NCBI GenBank assembly: GCA_016711295.1
Contig: JADJTE010000002.1
Location: 186,001 to 250,000, forward strand
Reading direction: 5' to 3'
Source: Sphingobacteriales bacterium
GTDB taxonomy: Bacteria; Bacteroidota; Bacteroidia; Chitinophagales; UBA2359
DNA: 64,000 bases
Each line of letters starts with the position of its first letter. The first letter of the stretch is position 1. The position numbers were made by a program, and so were the translations under genes. Below, one piece after another: positions 1 to 11,195 of the stretch. Under the pieces are notes generated by a model. The model made no database searches and was not told the DNA's origin. It saw only the letters and a list, made by a program, of their open reading frames with translations.

Positions 1-1107
1 GCTACCATGTCGCCGCTATCTAAGGCAGTCGAGGCAGCGGGTGTGGCGGGTGTATTGCGCAAGTCGCGACCGCACGAAATATATGCCGAACATTTTTTCG
101 ATTTGCTCGAAACAGTCAAGGCACGCTTCGCCCAACTCATCGGCTGCCCCGACCCACAACGCATTGCCCTCATGCCTTCGGTGTCGTACGGTTTGGCAGT
201 AGTGGCAAAAAATATAGCCCGACTCGCCGACATAAGCCGTCGACCCAATATCGTATTGGTCGGCGACGAATTTCCGAGCGATGTATATGCTTGGGACGAA
301 TTGCTTGCCGACCACTCAGCCCGCACCATCACGGTAAAAGCACCGCTATATGGCGCGGGCAGAGGCGCGGCTTGGAACGAGCAACTACTCGCCGCCATCG
401 ACGAAAAAACGCTGTTGGTATGTATATCGCCTACACATTGGGCAGACGGCACCTTGTTCGACCTCGCCGCCTTGCGCCAACGCTGCACCCAATACGGCGC
501 ACGCCTCGTCGTAGATGCCACCCAACACGTAGGCGGCTATCCCTTAGATGTGGCACAAATACAACCCGATTTTTTGGTCTGCGCCACCTACAAATGGCTG
601 CTTGGTCCCTATGGCAGTGCCTTGGCTTATTGCCCCGAATGGCTCGATGACGGAATACCCTTGGAACAAACTTGGATGGCACGCCAAAACAGCGACGATT
701 TTAAAAGTCTCATCAATTACCAAGCCCAATACCGCCCCCATGCCTACCGATATAATGTAGGCGAAAGTAGCCAATTTATACACCTACCTATGATTGCCGC
801 TGCCCTGCAACACCTCCTCGACTGGACACCCGCCGCCATACAGCAATACGCCCAACAACTAAGCACACCGCTACTGCCAATGCTGCGCGAAGCGGGTTAT
901 TGGATAGAAGAAACGCCCTACCGCGCCAATCACCTCTGGGGCATACAAGTGCCGCCGCACCAAAACTTAGACACGCTACAAAACAAACTCCGCGCTGCGG
1001 GCGTATATGTGTCGTATAGGGGCAAGGCCATCAGGCTCTCTATAAATGTATGGAACGACGCAAGCGATATAAATGCTTTGGCAACCGCATTGCGCGGCAA
1101 TTCGTAG
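1..1107 (+). CDS. Class V aminotransferase (kynureninase/cysteine desulfurase fold), 5' partial
   Basis: PLP-dependent class V aminotransferase-fold protein. The segment VDATQHVGGYPLD followed by DFLVCATYKWLLGPYG carries the PLP-contacting Asp and His and the Schiff-base Lys (in TYKW). The gene is open to the window edge, and the first complete Met lies inside the conserved 'MSPLSKAV' stretch that in relatives follows a short N-terminal strand, so the true start is upstream and only about 20-40 residues should be missing. The C-terminal domain (small-molecule binding, 'VYVSYRGKAIRLSINVWN') is complete. The substrate cannot be told from sequence; related Bacteroidota proteins are annotated only as aminotransferase class V. 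No neighbour within the window suggests a pathway. Confidence 0.85.
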   Translation, partial: ATMSPLSKAVEAAGVAGVLRKSRPHEIYAEHFFDLLETVKARFAQLIGCPDPQRIALMPSVSYGLAVVAKNIARLADISRRPNIVLVGDEFPSDVYAWDELLADHSARTITVKAPLYGAGRGAAWNEQLLAAIDEKTLLVCISPTHWADGTLFDLAALRQRCTQYGARLVVDATQHVGGYPLDVAQIQPDFLVCATYKWLLGPYGSALAYCPEWLDDGIPLEQTWMARQNSDDFKSLINYQAQYRPHAYRYNVGESSQFIHLPMIAAALQHLLDWTPAAIQQYAQQLSTPLLPMLREAGYWIEETPYRANHLWGIQVPPHQNLDTLQNKLRAAGVYVSYRGKAIRLSINVWNDASDINALATALRGNS

Positions 1108-1421
1108 TTATCGACTGCCTGCGCCACAGATATGAGCGGCATTAATTCAACAAACCCGAGTAAGAAGCGCGAATAGTTCAGAAAGAAACACGTTTCTATT
1201 CTTGTCCTAGCATCTGACAGCACCTATACTTTGCCGAATCAAGTAGCATCGTTCGCTAAGTTTCAATAATTTTTTATCAAACAAAAAAATCCATAAATAA
1301 TTGATTTAAAGTAATTTACAAATCGAGTAAAATTTACTAACATTTATTTTGTAATACATTAAGATATAGACCCAACACATTCTACTCTCCTCGACCCATT
1401 TACAACCCGCACAAGACTATC
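1108..1421. other. Intergenic stretch, no gene seen
   Basis: This 314-base gap between the aminotransferase and the SLBB export gene is GC-balanced at first and becomes AT-rich from about 1250. No RNA gene, repeat or good terminator hairpin was recognised. The AT-rich part probably carries the promoter for the export gene, but no convincing TAnnTTTG box with a -33 partner was found. Confidence 0.6.
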
Positions 1422-4065
1422 ATGTCGCAGCAACACTTATTTTGGCTATTCAGCCTATTTTTGACTACTACACTGAGCAGCACTTTGTTTGCCCAAGTGT
1501 TAGACCGCCGTATCTATGACTACGAATACGAACAACAGAAGCGCGAGCGCACCTATGACCGCTATGACATAGAAGAAATGTCGGGCGGCAAGACTTTAGA
1601 CGAGATGCTACAAGAAGAATACGGCGATACGACAGAAATGAAAGGCAAATTGGCTATGTCGCCCGACGAACTGCGCAAATTGGGCGTAGCAGAAGAGGCT
1701 ATCCAACAACTCATCAAACTAAATGGCTTAGAAGATAGCCTGCATGTAGTTGATTTGGAAGATAAAAAGAAAAACGCGCCGATTACAAGAAAAAAGCCCG
1801 TGAATTGGCTGAATTGCGCGGTCGCCCCTATACCGACCCCGATAGCCTCAGTGCCGAAGACCTGCAAAAGATGATCAATATCGAAAAACAAGCCATCATC
1901 GAAAAAGCCCTTGCCCTGCCGCCCGCCCGCGTGTACGGGCACGAATATTTTAGGCGCAGCAAACTGAAAATGCTCGATAACCCGCGCCAAGAACTACGCG
2001 CCCCCGACGACTACCGCCTCCAAAGCGGCGACGACCTAACTATATTGATGTGGGGGCAAATAGACTATAACCAAGTATTTACCATAGACGAACAAGGCAA
2101 TATCAAACCGCCTTTGGTAGGAAAAATAGCCGTTCGCAGCATGACCTACAAAGCCGTCAAAGAAACCATACGGCAGCGTTTTTCCAAAGCCTACGCCTTA
2201 GAAGACCAAACAAAGTTAGACGTAGCCGTATCGTTTATGCGCGACATAACCGCCCATTTCACCGGCGAGCTTATCTATCCTGGCACTTACCGCTTCGCGC
2301 CTACTACGTCCGTATTCAATGCCTTAGCCGCTATTTCGGGTCCCAACCAACTCGGTTCGGTGCGCAATATAGCTATACGCCGCAACGGAACGACCGTCAA
2401 AAATTTGGATATTTACGAATACCTACAAAATCCTAACAGCAGCGAAAATTACTTTTTGCAAGACAACGACTACGTAGTAGTTGGTACGATAGGCAAAACC
2501 GTACATATCGGAGGCGAAGTGCGCCGCCCCCATAACTACGAACTGCGCGACGGCGAAGGTCTCAACGAACTCATCAAATTTGCAGGTGGCTTGGGCGGTG
2601 CAGCCTTTACGCGCACCATCGGCATCAAACGTTATACCAATAGCCGCGCTGCCCTCATTGATGTCAATTTGGACAGCCTCGCCCTTATGCACCGCAATTT
2701 CGCGCTCGAAAATGGCGACAGCATCACTATCTACCGCGTACCGATAGCCCTGAGCAACTACGTAGCCGTCACGGGTGCCGCCCGCCTCGAAGGGCAATAC
2801 GAGGTGCGCCCCAACGACCGTATCAGCGATATTTTGTATAAAAGTACGGGCTTGCGCGACGATGCCGACCTCACACGCGCATATATCATACGCAATAGCG
2901 GCAACCAACGCCGCCAAATCATACCGTTCAGCCCCGAAGAAGTATTGAAAAACAATAATTCTGCCCAAAATATCCGCCTCCAACACTTAGATACCTTAGA
3001 ATTGGTGTCGCGCCGTGAGGTACGCCAAAATTTTGCCGTCAAAGTATCGGGTGCCGTGCGCAAAGAGGGCGAATATATATTTGCCGAAGGGCTTACGCTC
3101 AAAGATGCACTCTACTGGGCAGGCGGCATGACCGAAGAAGCCGCTAACAACCGCATCGAAATATCGCGCTTAGTAACCCATACCGACCCGCAAACGGGTA
3201 TCTCTACCTCCGAACGCATCATCGTTCAGCGCAGCGAAGTAAGCCCCTATTTAGTTATCGACCAAACCGCCGAGCAGTTCGTCGTACAACCATTTGACCA
3301 TATTTTTGTGCGCCGCTCGCCCGATTTAGACGCGCCGCTCTTGGTCAATATCTGCGGCGAAGTGACGTATCCGGGCAAATATACGCTGCTCAATCGCAAC
3401 GAACGCATTAGCAGCCTCATAGAACGAGCAGGCGGTATGACCCCTTATGCCTTCCAACTCGGCGGCAAATTGTTTAGAAATAACGATACATTGGGATACG
3501 TACAATTGTCGCTTGACAAAACTTTTGAAAAAGCCCCTACCACGCGCAAAAAGAAAAAATTGCGCGAATTTGAAGCCGAACACGACAAATATGACTATAT
3601 ATTGTTCGATAGCGATTCGATTTATATACCTAAAATGCGCAATGTAGTGACGCTTAGGGGCGCATTGGGTCATTTCGATGCTCACCCCAATGATACCTTA
3701 GCCCAAATCAGCGTGCCGCATCACCCCAACCAACGCGCCGATTTTTATATCGAACAATACGGTGCCGACTTCGGGCGATACGCCAAGCGCATGCGAACCT
3801 ACGTACAACAACCCAACGGACATACCGAGCGCGTACAACGCAAATGGTGGGGCAAACGCTATCCCAAAGTCGAAAATGGTGCTACTATCATCGTAGATAC
3901 AACCGACCGCCGCAAAAAGAACTACAACGCATCGAAGAACGCAAAAAGAACAAAATCAAAACCCCTGAAAAAGAAAAGGATTGGAACAAAGCCTTTGAAA
4001 ATATCACCGCTCGCGTTACGGCTGTACTCACACTGCTCATATTGATACAGCAAGCAACGCGATAA
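1422..4065 (+). CDS. SLBB-domain polysaccharide biosynthesis/export protein (two frame breaks)
   Basis: Wza-like outer-membrane/periplasmic export protein, about 881 residues once two breaks are healed. An N-terminal signal peptide ends near LFAQ. A Poly_export domain starts at 'DYRLQSGDDLTILMWG', followed by at least four SLBB beta-grasp modules beginning near VHIGGEVRRP, VAVTGAARLEG, VKVSGAVRKEG and VNICGEVTYPG, each ending in an AGG(L/M)-type turn. The C-terminal end ITARVTAVLTLLIL is a hydrophobic helix, as in Bacteroidota homologues. The frame breaks lie in the A5 runs at 1764-1774 and 3914-3918; one extra A at each restores a single frame. Without the second correction the protein would end in an unrelated basic tail and lose the terminal helix. 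No glycosyltransferases or chain-length regulators are adjacent, so its polymer is unknown. Confidence 0.85.
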
Positions 4066-4152
4066 ACGCCGCCTACACAATTCTTATCATTATCCAACAC
4101 CGCTTCGGCGGTTCAATCAGCAAGCCCTAACCCGTATCTTACCTATATATTT

Positions 4153-5457
4153 ATGACCGCTCAAAAAATAAATTTTGTGCAAGAACTGCGCTGGCGCGGT
4201 ATGTTGCACGACATCATGCCCGAAACCGAAGAATTATTACAACGCGAAATCGTATCGGCTTATGTCGGTATCGACCCTACCGCCGACTCGCTGCATGTCG
4301 GACACCTCGTCGGGGTGATGATGCTGCGACACCTCCAACGCGCAGGACACAAGCCAATTGCCCTCATCGGCGGTGCAACGGGTATGGTAGGCGACCCATC
4401 GGGCAAATCGGACGAGCGCAATTTGCTCGACGAGCGCGAACTAAACCGCAATGTAGCCTGCTTGAAGGCACAACTCGCCAAATTTTTGGACTTCGACAGC
4501 AACGCGCCCAATGCCGCCGAATTAGTCAATAATTATGACTGGTTCAAAAATTTTGATTTTTTGACCTTCCTGCGCGAAATAGGCAAACATCTAACAGTCA
4601 ATTATATGATGAACAAAGATTCGGTCAAAAATCGCTTGGAGGGCGGCAATGGTATATCATTCACCGAATTTAGCTACCAATTATTGCAAGGATATGATTT
4701 TTACTACCTCTACCAACATAAAAATTGCAAACTACAAATGGGCGGCTCCGACCAATGGGGCAATATCGTAACTGGCACCGAACTGATACGCCGCAAATGC
4801 GAGGGCAAAGCCTTTGCCCTAACCTGCCCCTTGATTACCAAAGCCGACGGCAAAAAATTTGGCAAAACCGAACAAGGTAATATCTGGCTCGACCCCAAGC
4901 GCACATCGCCCTACCGATTCTACCAATTTTGGCTCAATACGTCCGACGATGATGCCGCCAAATATATCCGCATCTTTACCTCATTAGACGAAGCCCACAT
5001 AAACGACCTCGAACAACAACAAGCCGCTAACCCTCACCTACGCCCCTTGCAAAAACGCTTGGCAGAAGAAGTAAGCATCTTAGTGCATAGCCGCACCGAT
5101 TACGACCGCGCCGTGCAAGTATCGCAAATTTTGTTTGGCAATGCCACCCAAGAATCCCTGCAAAACCTAAGCGAAGCCGAATTATTAGACATTTTCGAAG
5201 GCGTACCGCAATACCAATTGTCTGCTGACCTACTCAGCGGCGATGGCGTAGAACTCATTCCGCTCTTGGGCGAACATACCCGCGTTATGTCATCAAAGGG
5301 CGAGGCACGCAAAGCTATCGACAGCAATAGCATCAGCCTCAACAAACAAAAAACCAACGATGGAAAACAACGCATCACCCGCACCCACCTACTACGCGAC
5401 CAGTATTTGCTCGTGCAACATGGCAAAAAAAGCTATTTTCTGCTGCGTTTCGCCTAA
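4153..5457 (+). CDS. tyrS: Tyrosyl-tRNA synthetase
   Basis: Cytoplasmic class I aminoacyl-tRNA synthetase that charges tRNA-Tyr. The HIGH-type motif appears as HVGHLVG near residue 48 and the KMSKS-type motif as KFGKT near residue 236. The tyrosine and ATP pocket segment QLLQGYDFYYL and the GGSDQWGN motif are present, and an S4 RNA-binding domain occupies the C-terminus ('SSKGEARKAIDSNSISLN'). At 434 residues the length is normal and the frame is intact. The ATG at 4153 is the only good start. It is 87 bases downstream of the SLBB gene and may be transcribed with it or from its own promoter. Confidence 0.97.
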   Translation: MTAQKINFVQELRWRGMLHDIMPETEELLQREIVSAYVGIDPTADSLHVGHLVGVMMLRHLQRAGHKPIALIGGATGMVGDPSGKSDERNLLDERELNRNVACLKAQLAKFLDFDSNAPNAAELVNNYDWFKNFDFLTFLREIGKHLTVNYMMNKDSVKNRLEGGNGISFTEFSYQLLQGYDFYYLYQHKNCKLQMGGSDQWGNIVTGTELIRRKCEGKAFALTCPLITKADGKKFGKTEQGNIWLDPKRTSPYRFYQFWLNTSDDDAAKYIRIFTSLDEAHINDLEQQQAANPHLRPLQKRLAEEVSILVHSRTDYDRAVQVSQILFGNATQESLQNLSEAELLDIFEGVPQYQLSADLLSGDGVELIPLLGEHTRVMSSKGEARKAIDSNSISLNKQKTNDGKQRITRTHLLRDQYLLVQHGKKSYFLLRFA

Positions 5458-5520
5458 TAAACCAATACCCAATAACCCCGTTCGGTACTTGTTGCCACCT
5501 ACTGCCATTTAGGTCAATTG

Positions 5521-7162
5521 ATGAATTTTAGACGAAAAAAAAATGGGCTACTCGGTCTGTTGCTGCTATCGCTGTCCTTAGTCGCGCTGCTCACCTACCT
5601 CTCCCAACCCCACCAACTACCCGATTTGCCGCGCCTACCCGCACAAGGCAATACCGCGACTATATTTCTGATTGACGGATTATCGAACGATATATTCAGA
5701 AAAGCCATGCAGCAAGGCAAATTGCCTCATATAGCGGCATTGGCGGCACAAGGGCGTTATGTCGAAAACGGCATAGGTAGTTTTCCGAGCATGACGGGCT
5801 ATGCCTTTTTTCCGTTTGTCACGGGCACCGATGCCGTACAAAGTGGCATATTGGGGCTGCGCTGGTTCGACCGACAACGCAAGAACGACAAATTTAGGAA
5901 TTATGTAGGGCGTACTCATATACACATGAATACCGACATATTGCCCGAACATCGCACATTTTTTGAACAATACCAACCCTATTATACTGCCTCTATCAAT
6001 TCGTATATGAACAGAGGCGTACAAGAAGCCACTATGACGGGTTGGGCGCACACTACTGCCAAATATGAAGGCAAAAGTATTTTTGGGTGGCTGCGAGCTA
6101 TTCCGTACTTTGGCAAATATATAGCCAAAAATCATTTTGAACACGAAACTGCCGCCTTGGAAATAGCACTGCAACAAGTAGCCCATAATCCCAAAGTACA
6201 TTGGATAACGTTTCCGTCGCCCGATGCCTATAACCACGTCTTTGGCACCGACAGCACGTATTGGCAATTGCTAACCCATATCGATAGCTTGATAGGGCGA
6301 TATGTAGCCGAAGTAAATCGCTTAGGGCAAGGCGGGCAACGCCTCATAGCCATAGTAAGCGACCACGGAATTAGCGATGTAGGACGCAATATCGACATTT
6401 GCCAATACCTATACGAGCATACGGGCATGGTAGCCGAACGCGGCACTTCGGTCAATGTATGGACGAGTCAACTGACCGATGACCCTATATTATTGGATAA
6501 AAGCGATGCCTATTTTGTCATTAATGGCAATTTGTGCGGCTATTTATACTTAAAAGGCGGTAGCGATAGCCTAAATGCTTGGACTTGCCAGCCTGATTAT
6601 AGCGATATAACGCAATGGGTCAAAAACGACAGTGCTTACAATCTATTGCAAGTATTTGCCAATATGGAAGGCATAGAATTGGTAGCAGCCCAGACAAAGC
6701 TCGACCATACTAAGCGTACAAAACCAACAAGGCATTGCCCACATCACCCGCCGCCAAAGGACAGATGGAGTATACACGTATCGGTACGACACCCTAAGTG
6801 CCGACCCCCTTCGCTACGGGCACTTGCCCTCCTTGGTAGGCTATGATTATATCGCTTCGGAATGGCTTATACGGACGGCAAATACCGATTTTCCGTATGC
6901 CGTGCCGCGCTTGTTCGAGGTGATGGCACAAGACAAATCGCCCGACTTGCTCTTTACCTCTGCTGCGGGCTACGATATAGCCAACGATTACGAAATGTTT
7001 GTAGGCAATTATAAGGGCGGTCATGGCGGGATACGCGCCGAATTGTTGAGCGTGCCCTATATCGTCTATACCCCTCCCCAACAAAAACCCGATACTCTAA
7101 GCGCGTGGCGCAGCGAAGACCTTGGGGCATGGATAAAACAACATCTATTAAAACAACCCTAA
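5521..7162 (+). CDS. Type I phosphodiesterase / alkaline phosphatase-superfamily protein (one frame break)
   Basis: Membrane-anchored or exported metal-dependent phosphohydrolase of the nucleotide pyrophosphatase/phosphodiesterase type, about 546 residues when healed. A hydrophobic N-terminal helix (residues about 9-26, GLLGLLLLSLSLVALL) is followed by the fold's first metal site 'FLIDGLS', the nucleophile region 'GSFPSMTGYAFFP', the Asp/His pair in 'TFPSPDAYNHVFG', and the C-terminal metal motif 'SDHGISD'. One base is in excess around 6688-6702; downstream the frame continues as 'STILSVQNQQGIAHITR' to the stop. A TTG codon three bases earlier is possible, but the ATG at 5521 is preferred. 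The natural substrate is unknown; lipid or nucleotide phosphodiesters are typical of the family. Confidence 0.85.
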
Positions 7163-7229
7163 GCGCAAGATAAAAGGTTTTTTTCCTGCGGACGAGGTCA
7201 AACAAAATTTGCAAAACCGTAGCTTCGCG

Positions 7230-8680
7230 CTACGAATCAATACTCGCATAGCGTGCATTGATTCGCGCTGTTTCGCGTTGGGCGGTAAGGGAGCGGCAAA
7301 CGCGGTTCAGTTCGGTAGTAGCAAAAATTTGGGTTTGTTCGTAGTGAATAATGGGCAATGGATAATCTTTGCCCATCTGAAAGCCGTATAATTGCTGTTC
7401 TAAATTGGTCATCAGCCAAGGGGCGTGGCAAAGTTGTGGTGGGAGGCTTCGTAGTTCAGGCAGCCAATGCCGTATAAATGCTGCATCGGGGTCTAAGGTT
7501 CGCGCTTGTTTTACGGGGTCGGCTACACGCACTTCGGCAATGCTGCCTGTGCAAAGGGCTTGTTGTTGGCAATTGGGATAATGTACGCCCGCCTCAAAAT
7601 CGAGGAGCATTTGGGCTAAATGCGCCGCGCCGCCCTTGCGCCAATCAAGCCATAGGTGTTGGGTCAAAAATGCCATCGTTGCTGCGCGCAAGCGAAAGGG
7701 CAAATAGCCTGTTTGTCGCACACAGCGCATAGCGGCATCGATGAGCGGAAATCCCGTAGTGCCGCTTTTCCAAGCCGCGAGGTAGGTTTCGTTTTGTTTG
7801 ATGCGTATGCCGTTGAAGGCAAAATTGAGGTTTTCGCGCTCCATGCGCCAATCCATCTCAAACTGTTGTATCAAGTCATTGCGCTGCAACAAACGCGCCG
7901 AGAGCGTTGCCCAATAGCGATTGCGGGGCTGTTGGCGGATAAAATGTAGTATCTGCCTCAAGCTCAGATTGCCATACGCAAGATAGGCAGACAAATGCGC
8001 GTCGGTCAGTGGTGCGGCGGGATTGAGTTGCGATAATCGGGAAGGTTTGGCTTGGTTGTATTGTTGGGCTAAGTGGTGTAGCCATTGCCAAGCGGCTGTT
8101 TCGCCGAGGGCGGGCGCGTCGGGGTCGGGCACGAAAGGCGGCGCGGGTTTGCTAATGTCGGGCGGCAGGTCGGCAGTCGGCAAACTATCGGGCGCGGGAA
8201 CAGCGAGTTGAAAATTGGGTTCGTAGGTGGCTTGGCGCCAGGTTTGTCGGCGGCGTTCGTCCCAGCCTTGCCTATTTTTAAGCCGCGCTCTATACCGTCG
8301 GCGGCATATTGGTGCCAAGTAATGCCATTCTGAGCGCAAAATTGTGCCACAGTTTGGTCGCGCTCGTAGGTAAGCGCAATGCCCGTTTCTTGGTGCGACC
8401 ATATCGTTCTGATGGCTTGGTGCTTGTGCAAGTGCGCCAATACGGTTATCGCATCGGCATGGGCAATATAGAGCGGCAACCCGTAGGTAGCCAAACGGTG
8501 CTGCATATCGACCAGCGACTGCCATGCTGCCCACCAATGCCGCAATCCGAACGAGTCGGCGGCTTGTAGTGCGGGCTCAAAGCAATAGAGTACGACAAAA
8601 GGTTGCTGGGCAGCAGCCGCAAAGTAGAAAGGCGCGTGGTCGGTCAGGCGCAGGTCTTTTTTTAGCCAAACGATATTCAC
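7230..8680 (-). CDS. Cryptochrome/DNA photolyase family protein (one frame break)
   Basis: FAD-binding photolyase-family protein, 483 residues when healed. The N-terminal antenna (Rossmann) domain starts at 'NIVWLKKDLRLTDHAP'. The C-terminal FAD domain has 'RRRQTWRQATYEPNF', 'AWKSGTTGFPLIDAAMRC' and 'LTQHLWLDWRKGG', the last two matching the family's flavin-binding helices. A single base is missing from the run at 8275-8279 (T5 on the plus strand), exactly where the two domains are linked. There is no ATG; GTG at 8680 directly precedes the conserved first strand, and a TTG-initiated extension to 8713 is less likely because it would overlap the -7 promoter box at 8711-8718. The C-terminal half contains the LDPD and YPLPII segments usual in Bacteroidota members. 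Light-driven repair of pyrimidine dimers is the probable role, but a signalling cryptochrome cannot be excluded. Confidence 0.88.
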
Positions 8681-8710
8681 CAATCGAAAAAACAAAGCGG
8701 GTAGGACGCG

Positions 8711-8718
8711 CAAAGGTA
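8711..8718 (-). promoter_or_regulatory. Probable -7 promoter box of the photolyase gene
   Basis: On the minus strand this reads TACCTTTG, a perfect match to the Bacteroidota -7 consensus TAnnTTTG, about 30 bases upstream of the GTG start. No clear -33 TTG was found at the expected 19-21 base spacing, so support rests on the -7 box and position. Confidence 0.45.
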
Positions 8719-8961
8719 GGCAAAATAACCGTTACTTGGGTACTAAACGGCAAAAATGCTCCTTACCACGCGCGGCGTGCCTACGCTCAGGCTACGCATA
8801 TATATATGCACACACGTGAGCGCGAAGCATATCGAAAACATTATCAGCTAACTTGATAGATTGGGCTTGGGCAAATAAAAAACATTTGCTTATTAAGGCA
8901 GAAAACGCAAAAAATGGCGTATTTTTGGGTATAAATAACGGTTATGAGCTATTGAAAAACC

Positions 8962-9017
8962 ATAACTATTTAGGGTATAGGGTTTTGGGTATGGGGTAAT
9001 GGGCAATACTTATCTAA
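8962..9017 (+). repeat. Truncated copy of the 117-134 bp intergenic repeat family
   Basis: Starts ATAACTATTTAGGGTATAGG and matches the left half of the complete copies at 41370 and 46956 up to the TATCTAA segment, then diverges. It faces the complete copy at 9258-9390 in inverted orientation, so together they form a long imperfect inverted repeat bounding about 430 bases. Confidence 0.75.
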
Positions 9018-9020
9018 CTC

Positions 9021-9191
9021 ATGTTACGCAGCATAGCTTAAAATGCTGTTTAAACGACCTTTAAACGAGGCATTTTTATAGCATAGAAAAGCCAATTTTA
9101 TCTCAAAAATCGCTGTGGCGGGTCTAAGGGGCTAATCCGGCGTTTTTGGCAGGTAAAAACCGATTGGCGGAAAGATGCCTCTGCGTAACAT
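9021..9191. repeat. 171-bp segment bounded by an 11-bp inverted repeat
   Basis: ATGTTACGCAG at 9021-9031 is the exact inverse of CTGCGTAACAT at 9181-9191. The interior has no ORF. It sits between the truncated and complete copies of the larger repeat family and looks like a small element inserted into, or adjoining, the truncated copy. A direct duplication of flanking bases was not evident. Confidence 0.45.
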
Positions 9192-9257
9192 CAGTATTAA
9201 TGTATCGGACTTTCTCGGTAGCGTCTCTAATTTTTGCTAACTTTGTCTTTCCAAAAC

Positions 9258-9390
9258 GTAACTGTTTAGTCTTGTAGGAACACCCACAAGAATGGCTATT
9301 TCTAATTGAATACGCAATGATTTCAGGCATTATTAGATAGATATAGCCCAAAACCCCATACCCAAAACCCTATACCCTATAAATAGTTGC
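9258..9390 (-). repeat. Complete copy of the intergenic repeat family (133 bp)
   Basis: In reverse orientation relative to the copies at 41370 and 46956. Ends are GTAACTGTTTAG and AAATAGTTGC, with the internal block GGCATTATTAGATAGATATA and the AATGGCTATTTCTAATTGAA segment shared by the family. It ends 30 bases before the ATG of the next gene, so any promoter for that gene must lie in or beyond the repeat. Confidence 0.8.
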
Positions 9391-9420
9391 TCCAAAACCA
9401 ATAATCCCCCTACTGAACGC

Positions 9421-11195
9421 ATGAACCGCCTAAGCCGCGAGACAAGCCCCTATTTGCTGCAACACGCCCATAATCCCGTCGATTGGTATCCCTGGGGCGA
9501 CGAAGCCCTGCAACGCGCCCGCGCCGAAGACAAACCTATATTGGTAAGTATCGGTTATTCGGCTTGCCATTGGTGCCACGTGATGGAGCGCGAATCGTTT
9601 GAAGACCCACAAGTTGCTGCACTGATGAACGAACATTTCATCAATATAAAAATAGACCGCGAAGAACGACCCGATATAGACCAAATCTATATGGATGCAG
9701 TGGTGGTGATGACCGGACAAGGCGGCTGGCCCTCAACTGCTTTTTTTGTTGCCCGACGGACGACCTTTTTATGGCGGCGCTACTTCCCGCCTTTGCCCGC
9801 ACATGGGCGCAACGACTGGACTTCGGTTTTGAAGGCTATTGCCAAAGCCTTTGCCGAACAAGGGCCCGACTTAGAGCGACAAGCCAATGCCCTTACTTAC
9901 CATATCTTTGCACACGATAAGAACGTATTGCAGATAGAACCTGATGCTGTGGATAATTGGCAAAATGTCATAAAATTGTCAAATTATGAACAGTGGGCTA
10001 AAAATTTTGACCGAATCGACGGCGGATTTGGCAACGCACCCAAATTCCCAGCGGCTATGGCATTGCAATACCTTTTAGAATATGCCTACCACACCGACCA
10101 AGCCGATGCCGCCCAGCACGCCCTTTTTTCGATAGACACCCTGTCCAACGGTGGTATTTATGACCATTTAGGCGGCGGATTCGCCCGTTATACCGTAGAT
10201 AAAGCGTGGCATATACCACACTTTGAAAAAATGCTCTATGACAACGCTCTCTTGGTAGGGCTGTTGAGCGATGCCTATAAAATACTGACCGCCAATGCCG
10301 CACACTTGGGCACAGCAGGCACCAACGACGAACTGACCGAACAACGCACTCGACTATATGCCGACACCCTACACCAAACCTTAGACTGGGTAGCCCGCGA
10401 TATGACCTCGCCCGAAGGTGGGTTTTATGCCGCCTACGATGCCGACTCGGAAGGCGAAGAAGGCAAATTCTATACCTGGCACAAACGCGAGATAGACCGC
10501 TTGCTACAAGACGATGCCGCTATATTTTGCGCTTTTTATGGCATTAGCGAAGACGGCTCGTGGGAGGAAGGCAAAAATATACTCTACCGCCGCTATACCG
10601 AAGCAGCCCTATCTGACAAAATCGGCTACGATACCGACGAGTTATATCGATTATTGGCGCAATGCCGCCGAAAATTGTTTTTGCAGCGCGAAAAACGCCC
10701 CAAACCCCTATTAGACAATAAAATCATATTGGGCTGGAATGCGCTGATGAATACTGCCTATACCAAAGCCTACCGAGCCACCCAAAAAACTACTTACCTC
10801 GCTGCCGCCGAGCGCAATATGCAATTTTTGCTCAGCCAATTTCGACACCCACACAACGGTGGATTATACCACAACTATACGAACGGCAAAGCCGCCAACT
10901 ACGCTCTGCTCGACGATTATGCCTTGCTCATCGAAAGTTTGCTGTCGTTATATGCTTGTCTTTATCATGCCCGCCGCCCGAAATAAATGTAGTAGGCAAA
11001 CAAGCCTTCGCCTTAGCGCGAAACATCAATACCTTATTTATACCCAATGCTACCATTACGGCAAATGCCGCCCCCAACGAACAAAACCAGCAACATAATA
11101 ACGAGCAGGAAACCTTGATTTACGTATGCCAAAACCAACAATGTGCCTTGCCAACCGCCAATTTTGCCGACTTTATCAAATTATTGACAAAATAA
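9421..11195 (+). CDS. YyaL/SSP411-like thioredoxin-domain protein, with local frame scrambling and an internal gap
   Basis: Homologue of the DUF255 family (YyaL, human SPATA20): an N-terminal thioredoxin-like domain joined to an (alpha/alpha)6 barrel. 'NPVDWYPWGDEAL' and the CxxC segment SACHWCHVMERESF mark the first domain; 'GGIYDHLGGGFARYTVD' and 'AYDADSEGEEGKFYTW' mark the barrel. Three nearby indels that sum to zero (9729-9732, 9741-9747, 9774-9780) misread about 18 residues where relatives have WPLN..LLPDGRPFYGG. Near 10950 the sequence jumps from 'LLIESLLSLY' to 'PPEINVVGKQA' in another frame, leaving about 590 residues against the usual 670-700, so a segment of roughly 100 residues is absent. 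Either the assembly collapsed or the gene carries a real deletion. Function in the family is unsettled. Confidence 0.75.

Noticed and set aside
1761..1777. Programmed -1 ribosomal frameshifting in the SLBB gene
   Set aside because: The run resembles slippery A-rich sites, but the zero-frame codons do not form the X-XXY-YYZ arrangement properly, and the same kind of break occurs in dozens of unrelated housekeeping genes at different run types.
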